NCBI RefSeq assembly: GCF_013113735.1
Contig: NZ_CP053346.1
Span: forward strand, 1,812,001 to 1,876,000
Reading direction: 5' to 3'
From: Sphingomonas sp. AP4-R1
GTDB lineage: Bacteria > Pseudomonadota > Alphaproteobacteria > Sphingomonadales > Sphingomonadaceae
DNA: 64,000 bases
The translations under genes were made by a program, and so were the position numbers. Of the stretch, positions 7,295 through 16,185 are shown piece after piece (the stretch's first letter is position 1; each line of letters starts with the position of its first letter). Below the pieces are notes generated by a model, which was not told the DNA's origin, ran no database searches, and saw only the letters and a program-made list of their open reading frames with translations.

Positions 7295-10090
7295 ATGCGT
7301 GCTCTTCTCCTCGCCTCCGCCCTCCTTGCCAGCACCGCCTCCGCCGCGCCCGTCGCGGTGCCGCCGCTGGCCTTCACCACGCGCACCTTGCCCAACGGGC
7401 TGCGCGTCTATGCGATGCCGGACAAGACCGGGACGACCGTGTCCGTGCAGGTGTGGTACGATGTCGGCTCGAAGGACGATCCGCGCGGGCGATCGGGCTT
7501 CGCGCATCTGTTCGAGCATCTGATGTTCAAGGCGACGCGCAACATGCCGTCCGAGATGCTCGATCGGCTGACCGAGGATGTCGGCGGCGCGAACAACGCC
7601 TCCACCGACGACGATTATACCGAATATCACGAGACGGCGCCGGCCAACCATCTCGAGCGGCTGATCTGGGCCGAGGGCGAGCGGATGGGCGGGCTGGTGA
7701 TCGATCAGCCGACCTTCGTGGCGGAGCGGCAGGTGGTGGAGGAAGAACTCCGCACCGGGCTCGCCCGGCCTTATGGCCAGCTGTTCAGCCACGATCTGGT
7801 GAAGGCCAATTATCGGGTCCATCCCTATGCCCGCCCCGGCATCGGCAACATCGCGGAGCTGGACAGTGCGAGCGTGGAGGATGTCCGCGCCTTCCACGCG
7901 ACTTACTATCGGCCCGATAATGCCGTGCTGGTCGTCTCGGGCAATTTCGATCCGGCCAGGCTGGATGGCTGGATCGATCGCTATCTGGGCCCGATCGCGA
8001 AGCCGGACCGGCCGATCCCGCGCGTCGACGTGGCCGAGCCCCCGCGCACCGCGCCCGCTTCCTATGCGGTGACGGCGCCGAACACGCCGCTTCCCGCCGT
8101 TACGCTCTCCTGGCTGCTGCCACCCACGACCGATGCCGATCATGCGGTGGTGACGATGATCGACGGGCTGCTCTCGGGCGGCGAAAGCTCGCGCCTCTAT
8201 CAGGCGCTGGTCTATCGTGATCGGGTGGCGAGCGAGGCCGATGTGGACTCCAGCTTCCGCAAGGGGCCGGGCCTGTTCACGGCCTATGCGATCATCGCCG
8301 GCGGCAAGGATGCGGGCGCGGGGGAGGCGGCGCTGCGGCGCGAGGTCGGCCGGCTGCGCGACGCGCCGGTGACGGCGGCCGAGCTGGACCGGGTCAAGAA
8401 CATGATCGTCACCGCCGCCCTGCGCGAGCGGGAGACGGCCGAGGGGCGTGCTTCGCTGATCGCCTCCAGCGTGATCGTCGATGGGGATGCGCGCGCCGCC
8501 GATCGCCAGCTGGCCGCGATCCAGGCGGTGACGGCGGCGGACGTGCAGCGCGTGGCGCGGCGCCTGTTCGCCGACGATCGCGCGGTGGCCATCCGCTATG
8601 GCGCGCCCGCCAAGGGTGCCGCGCCGCGCGATCCGATCACGATCGCCGCCACCGTCGTCACCGCGCCCCTGGTATCGCCGCCGAACGTGCCGATCGTGAC
8701 CGCGCTCGGCCCGGACCGGCGCGCGGCGCCACCCGCGCCGGGTGCGGCCGTCGCGCCGGTGGTGCCTGTGGCCAGCGAGCAGAAGTTGGCCAACGGTCTG
8801 CGCCTCGTCGTGCTGGAGCGGCATGATCTGCCGATCGTCACGGCGATGCTCGTCTCGCCGCATGGCTCGGCCGAGGATCCCGAGGCGAAGCTGGGCCGCG
8901 CCGAGCTGGCGGCCGGCCTGATGACGAAGGGCACGCCCACGCGCAGCGCGACCCAGTTCGCCGACGCGATCGAGTCGCTGGGCGCTTCGATCTCGGCCGA
9001 TGCCACGCGCGATTCGGCGACGATGGGGATGACGGCGCGCAGCGATCAGCTGAAGCCCGCCATGGCGATCCTGGCCGATGCGGCGCGCAACCCGATCTTC
9101 GCGGAGGAGGAACTGGATCGCGCGCGCAGCGAGGCGCTGGACGGGCTGGCGGTGGAGATGAAGCGTCCGGCCGTCCTCGCCAGCCTGACGGCGACGCGTG
9201 CGGCTTATGGCGCGGCGCCTTATGGCAAGCCCGCCAACGGCACGGCGAAGACGATCGCGGCGATCACCCGCGCCGACGTGACCGAAGGCTATCGGGCGGC
9301 CTGGTCGCCCGCTTCGACGACATTGGTGCTGGCGGGCGACGTGACGCCCGACTCCGCCCGCGCGCTGGCGGAGGGACTGTTCGGGGACTGGACGGCGCCC
9401 ACTGTCGCCGCCGTCGCCCCTGCGGCCGTGGCGTTCCCCAAGCCGCGTGCGATCCTGCTCGACATGCCGGGCGTGGCGCAGGCGGCGGTTTCGATCGTGC
9501 GGCCGACGCTGACGCGCACCGATCCCTCTTATTATCCGCTGCTGGTGGCCAATACGGTGCTGGGCGGGGGCTTTTCCTCGCGGCTCAATATCGAGGTGCG
9601 GATCAAGCGCGGGCTGGCCTATGGCGCGGGCAGCCGGCTGACGGCGGGGCGGCTGCCGGCGCCGCTGGGCGTGGCGACGCAGACCAAGAACCCGTCTGTG
9701 CCCGAGGTGATCGGCCTGATGCGCGCGGAGATGGCACGGCTGGGCCACGAGGAGGTGCCGCAGGCCGAACTGGCCGCGCGCAAGGCGACGTTGATCGGCG
9801 GCTTCGGCGACGGGATCGAGACGACCGACGGGCTGGCGGGCGTCGCGGGCAGCCTGATCGTGGAGAATGTGCCGCTGGGCGAGATGGCGCTCTATGCCGG
9901 GCGGATCGATGCGGTGACGCCGGCGGCGCTGAAGGCGGCGGCCGCCACCTATCTGGATCCCGCCGGGGCCAGCCTCGCCGTGGTGGGCGATGCCAAGCTC
10001 TTTGCGGCGGGGCTGGCGGAGAAGGGGATCGTCATGGAGCGGATCGCCGCCGATGCGGTCGATCCGGGGTCGGTCACGCTGGGAAAGTAG
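7295..10090 (+). CDS. Two-domain M16 family zinc metallopeptidase, exported
   Basis: 931 aa. A Sec signal peptide (MRALLLASALLASTASA) is followed by two tandem M16 (insulinase/pitrilysin) repeats. The first has the inverted zinc motif HLFEH at residues 71-75 and the distal glutamate in ERQVVEEELRTG about 75 residues later, so it is probably catalytic. The second repeat (from about residue 490, VASEQKLANGLRLVVLERHD) has the same fold signature but lacks HxxEH and is probably the non-catalytic partner half of the clam shell. Periplasmic peptide or signal-peptide degradation is the usual role. The ATG at 7295 starts the signal peptide; an upstream in-frame ATG at 7166 would bury it. Confidence 0.93.
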   Translation: MRALLLASALLASTASAAPVAVPPLAFTTRTLPNGLRVYAMPDKTGTTVSVQVWYDVGSKDDPRGRSGFAHLFEHLMFKATRNMPSEMLDRLTEDVGGANNASTDDDYTEYHETAPANHLERLIWAEGERMGGLVIDQPTFVAERQVVEEELRTGLARPYGQLFSHDLVKANYRVHPYARPGIGNIAELDSASVEDVRAFHATYYRPDNAVLVVSGNFDPARLDGWIDRYLGPIAKPDRPIPRVDVAEPPRTAPASYAVTAPNTPLPAVTLSWLLPPTTDADHAVVTMIDGLLSGGESSRLYQALVYRDRVASEADVDSSFRKGPGLFTAYAIIAGGKDAGAGEAALRREVGRLRDAPVTAAELDRVKNMIVTAALRERETAEGRASLIASSVIVDGDARAADRQLAAIQAVTAADVQRVARRLFADDRAVAIRYGAPAKGAAPRDPITIAATVVTAPLVSPPNVPIVTALGPDRRAAPPAPGAAVAPVVPVASEQKLANGLRLVVLERHDLPIVTAMLVSPHGSAEDPEAKLGRAELAAGLMTKGTPTRSATQFADAIESLGASISADATRDSATMGMTARSDQLKPAMAILADAARNPIFAEEELDRARSEALDGLAVEMKRPAVLASLTATRAAYGAAPYGKPANGTAKTIAAITRADVTEGYRAAWSPASTTLVLAGDVTPDSARALAEGLFGDWTAPTVAAVAPAAVAFPKPRAILLDMPGVAQAAVSIVRPTLTRTDPSYYPLLVANTVLGGGFSSRLNIEVRIKRGLAYGAGSRLTAGRLPAPLGVATQTKNPSVPEVIGLMRAEMARLGHEEVPQAELAARKATLIGGFGDGIETTDGLAGVAGSLIVENVPLGEMALYAGRIDAVTPAALKAAAATYLDPAGASLAVVGDAKLFAAGLAEKGIVMERIAADAVDPGSVTLGK

Positions 10091-10100
10091 GGGAGGCCAT

Positions 10101-10181
10101 CCGGTCATCCTGAGCCTGTCGGGGGATCGTCCTTTTCCTTTCAAGGAGAGAACGGTGCTTCGACAGGCTCAGCACGAACGG
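10101..10181. repeat. Palindromic intergenic repeat, family A copy 2
   Basis: TCATCCTGAGCCTGTCGGG on the left and GTGCTTCGACAGGCTCAGCA with CGAACGG on the right form an imperfect long stem directly after the M16 gene. It is adjacent to a family B element at 10208. Confidence 0.8.
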
Positions 10182-10207
10182 GATAGGCGGCGTTTCGATT
10201 GGATCAC

Positions 10208-10285
10208 GCGTCATTGCGAGCGCGGCGAAGCCATCCAGTCCCTTGCGTTCGGGACTGGATGGCTTCGCTGCGCTCGCAACGACGA
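10208..10285. repeat. Palindromic intergenic repeat, family B copy 2
   Basis: CGTCATTGCGAGCGCGGCG with AAGCCATCCAGTCCC pairs with GGGACTGGATGGCTTCGC then TGCGCTCGCAACGACG. It lies between the convergent M16 protease and small membrane protein genes. Confidence 0.85.
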
Positions 10286-10301
10286 TGGAATTAGGACAGG
10301 T

Positions 10302-10562
10302 TCAGGCGAGGGCGGTCGCGGCGGTGGCGCCGGCGATCAGGATCGCCATCCACAGCGCGCTGGCGCTGGCGACGATGAAGGCCATGGCGCGGCGATGCGA
10401 CCAGAGCTCGACATGCGGATCGGGCAGCTGTCCGTTGCGCTCGTCGAGGAGCTGCTGGAGCAGGCGGGCCGGGGACTGGACGGCCATCACGCCTTCGCGC
10501 GCGGTCGACAGGGGCGAGCCCTGCTCTTCGGCCCATTCCGTCTTCAACTTACGCTGCGCCAT
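10302..10562 (-). CDS. Small single-span membrane protein, unknown function
   Basis: 86 aa. A soluble, charged N-terminal part (residues 1-57, including LSTAREGVMAVQSPARLLQQ) precedes one C-terminal membrane helix (residues about 59-86, RAMAFIVASASALWMAIL and on to ATALA), a tail-anchored layout. The start at 10562 is supported by a strong AAGGAGGG ribosome site 7 nt upstream of the ATG. A factor-independent terminator at 10617-10645 separates it from the large glycosyltransferase gene on the same strand. No family was recognised. Confidence 0.7.
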   Translation of the reverse strand: MAQRKLKTEWAEEQGSPLSTAREGVMAVQSPARLLQQLLDERNGQLPDPHVELWSHRRAMAFIVASASALWMAILIAGATAATALA

Positions 10563-10616
10563 TACACGACCCTCCTTGCGGTCGATTCCCTATGGCGCGA
10601 TCAGCCTTTCCAATCG

Positions 10617-10645
10617 GTAAAAACGGGCGGTTACCCGTATTTTTA
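10617..10645 (-). terminator. Factor-independent terminator of the GH18-CE4-GT2 gene
   Basis: On the minus strand ACGGG-TAACCG-CCCGT is followed by TTTTTA, the classic stem plus U-run. It starts 76 nt after the stop at 10721. The plus strand also reads CCCGTATTTTTA, so it may work in both directions. Confidence 0.75.
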
Positions 10646-10720
10646 CTATATGTTTTGCCCGGATTTCGGGCGCCGCATGACGCGATTCGATCGTTACGGG
10701 GGCGATCTTTCGGCCCATCG

Positions 10721-13700
10721 TCAGTTGGGGGAGGCGACCCGGCCCGATCGTTCCAGCTTGCCCCAGCCCACCCACAGGCCCCGGACCGCAGACGCCACCG
10801 CGCGCACGACGACCGAATACATGATCTGCCGATAGACGAAGCGCTGGGCCAGCAGCAGGAAGAGCGGAAAGCGTTTCTCCCGCTTTTCCAGCCGATAGGC
10901 GATCCAGCCGCACACGGCGTCGATCGTGGTGAAGGCGATCCAATAGGCGCCCATGTGCAGCACGTCGGACTGGGTCTGCGCCCAGCCATGCTGCTGGACG
11001 CGCACGAAGGTCGACACGATCGAGATGGCGAGCGCCAGATCGATCAGCGGCGAGATCAGGGCGAAGCCGATCTGAAACAGCCACGCCTGCGGGATGCCGA
11101 CCAGGGCAAGGCCGGCCGGCTTGCGATCGGCCAGGATGCGGCGATGCTTCCACAGGCATTGCAGCGTGCCGAACGCCCAGCGGAAGCGCTGCTTGGAGAG
11201 CGCGCCGAAATTTTCGGGCGCCTCCGTCCACGCGACGGCATCGATATCGTAGCGCACCAGCCAGCCGTGCCGCTGGATCGCGATGGTGAGATCCTGATCC
11301 TCGGCCAGCGTATCGTGCGGATAGCCGCCGACGCTGTCGAGCGCGGAGCGGCGCCACGCGCCGACGGCGCCCGGCACCACCGTGATCGCATCGAAGCGGC
11401 TGAGCGCACGGCGCTCCAGATTCTGCGCGGTCACATATTCCACGCTCTGCCAGCGGGTGACGAGGTTGATGCGGTTGCCGACCTTTGCATTGCCCGCCAC
11501 CGCGCCGAGCGCGGGATCGGCGAACCAGCGCGCGAGGCGGGCCATCGTCAGGGGCTCGAACTGCGTATCTGCGTCCAGCGCGACGATCACCTCGCCGCTC
11601 GCCAGTTCCAGCCCCTTGTTCAGGGCGCGCGCCTTGCCGCCATTTTCCAGCGTCAGCAGGCGCACGCGCGGATCGTCGGCGAAGGCCGCCTGCACGATCG
11701 CGCTCGTCTCGTCCTTCGATCCGTCGTCGATCACGATCACTTCGATGTCGATCTGCTCGCTGGCGAGCACGCGGCGCACCGAGGCCTCGATCACGCGCGC
11801 CTCGTTATACGCGGGGATCAGCACGGACACGAAGCGCGAGGGATCGATTTCGGGCGGCACCGCGCGATTGACCTTCGCATTCGAGCGGACGGCGAGGAAG
11901 GCCAGCAGAATCGCGCGGAACGTGCCCACGAAGATCGCGAGAAAGAACAGGAATTTCAGCGTGGCGTTGAGCCCCGCCAGCACCAGGAAGATGCCGACGT
12001 CGAAGCGCACCGCGAGCAGATCGCTGCCCGAAACGACGGGATTCACCTGCGCCCGCGACAAGCCCGCGAGCTGCGAGACGGGCACGAACGTGTAGCCCTT
12101 GGCGCGCAGATCATCGATGATCGTGGGCAGGGCCGCCACGGTCTGCGCGCGATCGCCGCCGGAATCGTGGAGGAGCACGATGTTGGCGGATTTGTTGGGA
12201 TCGCCATTCTTGGCCTCCCACTCGCCGCTCTCGACCGCGTCGATCGTGTTGTCGATGATCTTCTGCACGCCGGGGCGCGTCCAGTCCTCGCTGTCGGCAT
12301 GGAGGCCGACGATCGCATAGCCCTGCTTCTGGGCGAGCATCGCGGGGACGAGTTCGTCCTCGGTCGTCGGCTCGGCGTCGCCGAAATAGGGCGCGCGGAA
12401 CAGGCGCATCGATCGGCCGGTATAGGCCTCCAGCAGGCGCTGCGTGGTGTTCAGCTCGATCCGCGTGCCGCGTGGCGAGGCCAGCGCGAGATTGGGATGC
12501 GTATAGGTGTGGTTGCCGATCTCCGATCCCGTATCCAGGATCCGCTGCAGCAGCAGCGGATGGGCCAGCGCATTCTCGCCCACCACGAAGAAGGTGGCGG
12601 GCACCTTCTTGGCGTTCAGGATGTCGAGGATGCGCGGCGTCCAGGTCGCGTCCGGCCCGTCGTCGAAGGTCAGGGCGATCTGCTTCGAGATGTAGCCGGT
12701 CCGGGCGACCACATAGGGGGTCGGATAGGCGCGGTAGGTCTCGCTGCGGATCAGTCCGTGCACATCGGCCGTCGCGGTGCGGAAGCCGGGCGTCGGCACG
12801 GCCGCGATCCGCAGGATCTCGCCATTCCCCTGCACGTCGGTATTGCCGATCGAGAGGACCTCGCCGAATTTGGGCGGGCGATTGCCCCGGCGCAGCGCGG
12901 TGAACGCATCCCAGATGCCCGGATCCTCGCCGCCGAGCCGCCACAGCGCGACGCCGAACGCGCCCGCCGTCTTGGCGGCGAGCATCTGGTTCCAGCCGCT
13001 CGCCGCATCCAGCATCCACACGTGGCGCAGCGTGCCGTCATCGTCATGATAATCGTAGGTGGCGTTGCCGCTGGCGGGGTCGAAATGGGTGACGGAATTG
13101 TTGTCGTGCGCGATCAGCCACGCGCGCTCCACCGTCATCGTATCGGCGTTGGTCTTCCCGTCCGGCCAGTCATAGGCATAGCTGCCGATCGCGGTGATCG
13201 CCTTGTCCGGGCCGATCGCGCGGGTGATGTGGCGGATCCTGTCGACGAACCAGGGCTGCGAGGCGATCGGCCCGGCGGGGCCGCCCGGCACATGCTCGTC
13301 ATAGGCCATCAGGAACAGCTTGTCGGCGACCTTGGCATAGGCCTTCAGATCCCAGCTGTCGTCGTCCACCGGAACGGCGGCGGTGACGAGCAGCGCGCCG
13401 AAGCGTTCATTCGCCTCTTTCAGCAACGTGCGATAATCGGCCTGCGCGCTGGCCGGCAGTTCCTCGATATCGAAACAGACGCCGCCCGCGCGCTCGGCCC
13501 GCATCATCGCCGCCACGCGATCGAGGAACAGCTTGCGCTGCGCGGGATCGTGCAGCAGCCTGGCCATGCCCGCGCCGTCCCAATCCTCGTCCTGCACATT
13601 CTGGACGAGCGGCAGGATCATCGGGCGATGCTGGCTGGTCGCCAGCACGGCGCGCAGCTTGCGATCGGGCTTGTAGACGAAATCGTGATTCGGTCCGGTG

Positions 13701-14086
13701 ACGGAGGCAAGCACCGGCACGAGCCAGTCCATGTCGTTGATATGCGCGGACAGGCTGGCGCGGCTCGCATCGTCCCACGGCACGTAGAAGCCGACGACGG
13801 TCTGCCGCCCGGTCGAGATCGCGCCGGGCTTGGGCGCCCCGGGCAGCCAGCTCTGCACCCCGCGCACGCGCCGCACGGTGCGGCGGATGTTCGCCACCTG
13901 CGCATTGAGCGAGCGCGGCTGCTGGCGCTCGATCCCCAGCTTCAGCGGATCGGGCGCAGGCACGTTCATGATCGTCGCGGCAAAGCCGATCGCCGCCAGC
14001 GCGACGATCACGATCACCGCCCACAGCAGCCTGAGCGACCAGATGCGTCGCCTGCCGCTCGGATCGTAGAAGACCGGCGCTTCCAT
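10721..14086 (-). CDS. Trifunctional membrane protein: GH18-like, NodB deacetylase and GT2 glycosyltransferase
   Basis: 1121 aa. Residues 1-16 are cytoplasmic and 17-39 a membrane helix. Residues about 95-400 resemble GH18 glycosidases (VVGFYVPWDD; FDIEE at 205-209 with the likely acid Glu208; ALWRLGGEDPGIW). Residues about 465-690 are a complete NodB/CE4 polysaccharide deacetylase: TFDDGPD (473-479), HTYTH (526-530), RAPYF (564-568), LLHDSGG (638-644). After two membrane helices (about 695-735) comes a processive GT2 domain with VIDDGS (785-790), DAD (838-840), EDQD (929-932) and QRFRW (966-970), then C-terminal membrane helices. This predicts cytoplasmic polymerisation and export, with periplasmic deacetylation and trimming of a beta-linked amino-sugar polymer such as poly-N-acetylglucosamine, the logic of PgaB plus PgaC in one chain. 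No pga-like partners are adjacent. Confidence 0.92.
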   Translation of the reverse strand: MEAPVFYDPSGRRRIWSLRLLWAVIVIVALAAIGFAATIMNVPAPDPLKLGIERQQPRSLNAQVANIRRTVRRVRGVQSWLPGAPKPGAISTGRQTVVGFYVPWDDASRASLSAHINDMDWLVPVLASVTGPNHDFVYKPDRKLRAVLATSQHRPMILPLVQNVQDEDWDGAGMARLLHDPAQRKLFLDRVAAMMRAERAGGVCFDIEELPASAQADYRTLLKEANERFGALLVTAAVPVDDDSWDLKAYAKVADKLFLMAYDEHVPGGPAGPIASQPWFVDRIRHITRAIGPDKAITAIGSYAYDWPDGKTNADTMTVERAWLIAHDNNSVTHFDPASGNATYDYHDDDGTLRHVWMLDAASGWNQMLAAKTAGAFGVALWRLGGEDPGIWDAFTALRRGNRPPKFGEVLSIGNTDVQGNGEILRIAAVPTPGFRTATADVHGLIRSETYRAYPTPYVVARTGYISKQIALTFDDGPDATWTPRILDILNAKKVPATFFVVGENALAHPLLLQRILDTGSEIGNHTYTHPNLALASPRGTRIELNTTQRLLEAYTGRSMRLFRAPYFGDAEPTTEDELVPAMLAQKQGYAIVGLHADSEDWTRPGVQKIIDNTIDAVESGEWEAKNGDPNKSANIVLLHDSGGDRAQTVAALPTIIDDLRAKGYTFVPVSQLAGLSRAQVNPVVSGSDLLAVRFDVGIFLVLAGLNATLKFLFFLAIFVGTFRAILLAFLAVRSNAKVNRAVPPEIDPSRFVSVLIPAYNEARVIEASVRRVLASEQIDIEVIVIDDGSKDETSAIVQAAFADDPRVRLLTLENGGKARALNKGLELASGEVIVALDADTQFEPLTMARLARWFADPALGAVAGNAKVGNRINLVTRWQSVEYVTAQNLERRALSRFDAITVVPGAVGAWRRSALDSVGGYPHDTLAEDQDLTIAIQRHGWLVRYDIDAVAWTEAPENFGALSKQRFRWAFGTLQCLWKHRRILADRKPAGLALVGIPQAWLFQIGFALISPLIDLALAISIVSTFVRVQQHGWAQTQSDVLHMGAYWIAFTTIDAVCGWIAYRLEKREKRFPLFLLLAQRFVYRQIMYSVVVRAVASAVRGLWVGWGKLERSGRVASPN

Positions 14087-14269
14087 CAGTTCTGGCCTCT
14101 CCGTCCCGCCGCCATCAGCATGGGGTGGGCCGCGCCTCTATGAGGAAGGCGGGCCGCGGGCAAGCGGCGGGCGAGGGCGGCGCGATCATGGCTGCTGCTG
14201 TACCGCAGGCGGCGGCCCCTTCCCAGCCGCCGCGATTGTCCCATAGAAAAGGGCCGGAGAGGACAGAAG

Positions 14270-15877
14270 ATGACGGCAGCGGGACAGGGAGCGGCGCAGG
14301 CAGGCGGAGAGGCGCGCACGGGCATGGGGCTCGTCATCCTCGCCTCCACGCTGGGCACGGTGTTCGAATGGTATGATTTCTTCGTCTACGGCACGCTCGC
14401 CACGATCATCGCCCACCATTTCTTCCCGGCCGACAATCCCAACGCCTCGCTGCTGATCACGCTCGCCACGTTCGGCGTGGGTTTCGGCATGCGGCCGCTC
14501 GGCGCCGTGCTGTTCGGCGTGCTGGGGGACCGGCTGGGGCGCAAATATACGTTCCTCGCCACGGTCGCACTGATGGGCGGGGCGACCGCGCTGATCGGCC
14601 TGCTGCCCACCTATCGGCAGATCGGGTTGACCGCGCCGATCCTGCTGCTGCTCGCGCGCGTGGCGCAGGGGCTCGCGCTCGGCGGAGAATATGGCGGGGC
14701 GGCCATCTACGTGGCGGAGCATGCGCCGGCGCGGCGGCGCGGCCTTTACACCAGCTTCATCCAGGCGGGCGTGATCGGCGGCTTCCTGCTCAGCCTGATC
14801 GCGGTGCTGGCCTCCACCAGCCTGGTCGACAAGGCGCAGTGGGAAAGCTGGGGCTGGCGCGTGCCGTTCCTCTTCTCGCTCGTGCTGCTGGCGGTGTCCC
14901 TGTGGGTGCGGCTGAAGCTGCACGAAAGCCCCGTCTTCCGTGAGCTTCAGGCCGAGGGCGGGCTCGCACGCAATCCGCTGCGCGAGAGCTTCGACAGATG
15001 GGCCAAGGTGAAGCGCATTCTCGTCGCCTTGTTCGGCATTTCGGCGGGGCTCACGGTGATCTGGTATACGGCGCAGTTCCAGAGCCTCTATTTCATCCAG
15101 AATGCGCTGCGCGTGGACGATACGGCGGCGCGGCTGATCGTGGGCGCGGCGGCGGTGTGCAGCCTCGGCTGGTTCCTGCTGTTCGGCTGGATCTCCGATC
15201 TGGTCGGCCGCAAGAAGCCGATCGTGATCGGCCATGCGCTGACCCTGCTGCTGCTGTTTCCGCTGTTCCACTGGATGGCGGCGGCGGGCAATCCCGATCT
15301 GGCCGCCGCGATGGCGCGCGCGCCGGTCGTGGTGACGGGCGGGGACTGCGCTTACGATCCCTTCGCCACCGGCAAGCAGGCCACGCCCTGCGGCCGCCTG
15401 CTGGATGCGCTCGCCAAGAAGGGCATCGCTTACACCAAGGTGGACGCCCCCGCCGGCCAGCCGCCGCAGGTGCGCATCGGCGGCCAGCCGGTGGACGCGG
15501 CCGATCCGGCCCGGCTGGATGCGGCGCTGGCGGAGGCGGGCTACCGGCTGGAGAAGATCGTGCCGCCCTTCGGCCGCGCGGTGCAGGTGGCGCTCGCCAT
15601 CATCGGCATCGGCTTCCTCTCGGGCATGACCTACGGGCCGGTCGCGGCGTTGCTGGTGGAGCTGTTCCCGGCGCGGGTGCGCTACACCAGCATGTCCGTG
15701 CCCTATCATATCGGCACCGGCTATTTCGGCGGCTTCCTGCCCTTCATCAGCCAGCTGATCGTGGTGAAGACGGGCGATCCCTTCGCGGGCCTCTGGTACA
15801 CGATGGCGGTGGTGGCGATGGCTTTGGTGGTGACGGCGTTCGGTCTGCCCGAAACGGCGGGGAAGGAGCTGGAGTGA
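14270..15877 (+). CDS. MFS transporter, metabolite:H+ symporter (MHS) type, with a periplasmic insert
   Basis: 535 aa with about 12 membrane helices. MHS-family marks are STLGTVFEWYDFFVYGTLA at the start, GVLGDRLGRKYTF after TM2-3, RVAQGLALGGEYGGA around TM4 and WISDLVGRKKPIVIG in the second half. The family moves organic acids, betaines or shikimate-type compounds with protons. Between the later helices there is a soluble insertion of about 95 residues (roughly 345-440; VVVTGGDCAYDPF, KQATPCGRLL, VRIGGQPVDAADPARL) with two cysteines that could bridge. A small secreted-protein gene overlaps its stop codon. Substrate unknown. Confidence 0.9.
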   Translation: MTAAGQGAAQAGGEARTGMGLVILASTLGTVFEWYDFFVYGTLATIIAHHFFPADNPNASLLITLATFGVGFGMRPLGAVLFGVLGDRLGRKYTFLATVALMGGATALIGLLPTYRQIGLTAPILLLLARVAQGLALGGEYGGAAIYVAEHAPARRRGLYTSFIQAGVIGGFLLSLIAVLASTSLVDKAQWESWGWRVPFLFSLVLLAVSLWVRLKLHESPVFRELQAEGGLARNPLRESFDRWAKVKRILVALFGISAGLTVIWYTAQFQSLYFIQNALRVDDTAARLIVGAAAVCSLGWFLLFGWISDLVGRKKPIVIGHALTLLLLFPLFHWMAAAGNPDLAAAMARAPVVVTGGDCAYDPFATGKQATPCGRLLDALAKKGIAYTKVDAPAGQPPQVRIGGQPVDAADPARLDAALAEAGYRLEKIVPPFGRAVQVALAIIGIGFLSGMTYGPVAALLVELFPARVRYTSMSVPYHIGTGYFGGFLPFISQLIVVKTGDPFAGLWYTMAVVAMALVVTAFGLPETAGKELE

Positions 15878-16119
15878 TCCTTCTGGCCGCACTGGCCGCC
15901 GCTGCGACCGCGCCCGATGTCGCGCGCCTGCTCGAACGGCGCGAGGGTTGCGACCATTGGGCCGGGGAGGAGCCTTATGACCAGGCACGGGGCCGCGAGA
16001 TCGCCGCGGCTCTGGCATCGCTGCGTTGCTCCGCCATCGAGCGGGACGAGAAGCGCCTGCGCCGGAAATATGCGCGCGATGCCGCCGCGCTGCGCCTGAT
16101 CGATCAGGCGCCCGATTAG
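15874..16119 (+). CDS. Small secreted protein, unknown function
   Basis: 81 aa from a GTG start that overlaps the stop codon of the transporter gene (GTGA, 4-nt overlap), which implies translational coupling. The N-terminus ILLAALAAAATAPDV looks like a short signal peptide. The mature part has two cysteines (REGCDHWAGEEPYD and SLRCSAIERDEKRL), perhaps forming one disulfide, and a charged C-terminal helix RRKYARDAAALRLIDQ. The REGC-HW-GE pattern recalls small conserved sphingomonad proteins without an assigned function. Its tight coupling to the MHS transporter is the only functional clue. Confidence 0.75.
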   Translation: MILLAALAAAATAPDVARLLERREGCDHWAGEEPYDQARGREIAAALASLRCSAIERDEKRLRRKYARDAAALRLIDQAPD

Positions 16120-16143
16120 GGGCGATCGGAACGCGCGCATGGA

Positions 16144-16175
16144 ATGGCGGAGCGGGCGCCGGCCCACCCCGCCAT
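16144..16175. terminator. Hairpin between convergent genes
   Basis: ATGGCGG (16144-16150) pairs with CCGCCAT (16169-16175), with further G/C pairing inside. It lies between the small secreted protein (plus) and the PEP-CTERM-like protein (minus). No T-run. Confidence 0.4.
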
Positions 16176-16185
16176 CCCGCTGCGA

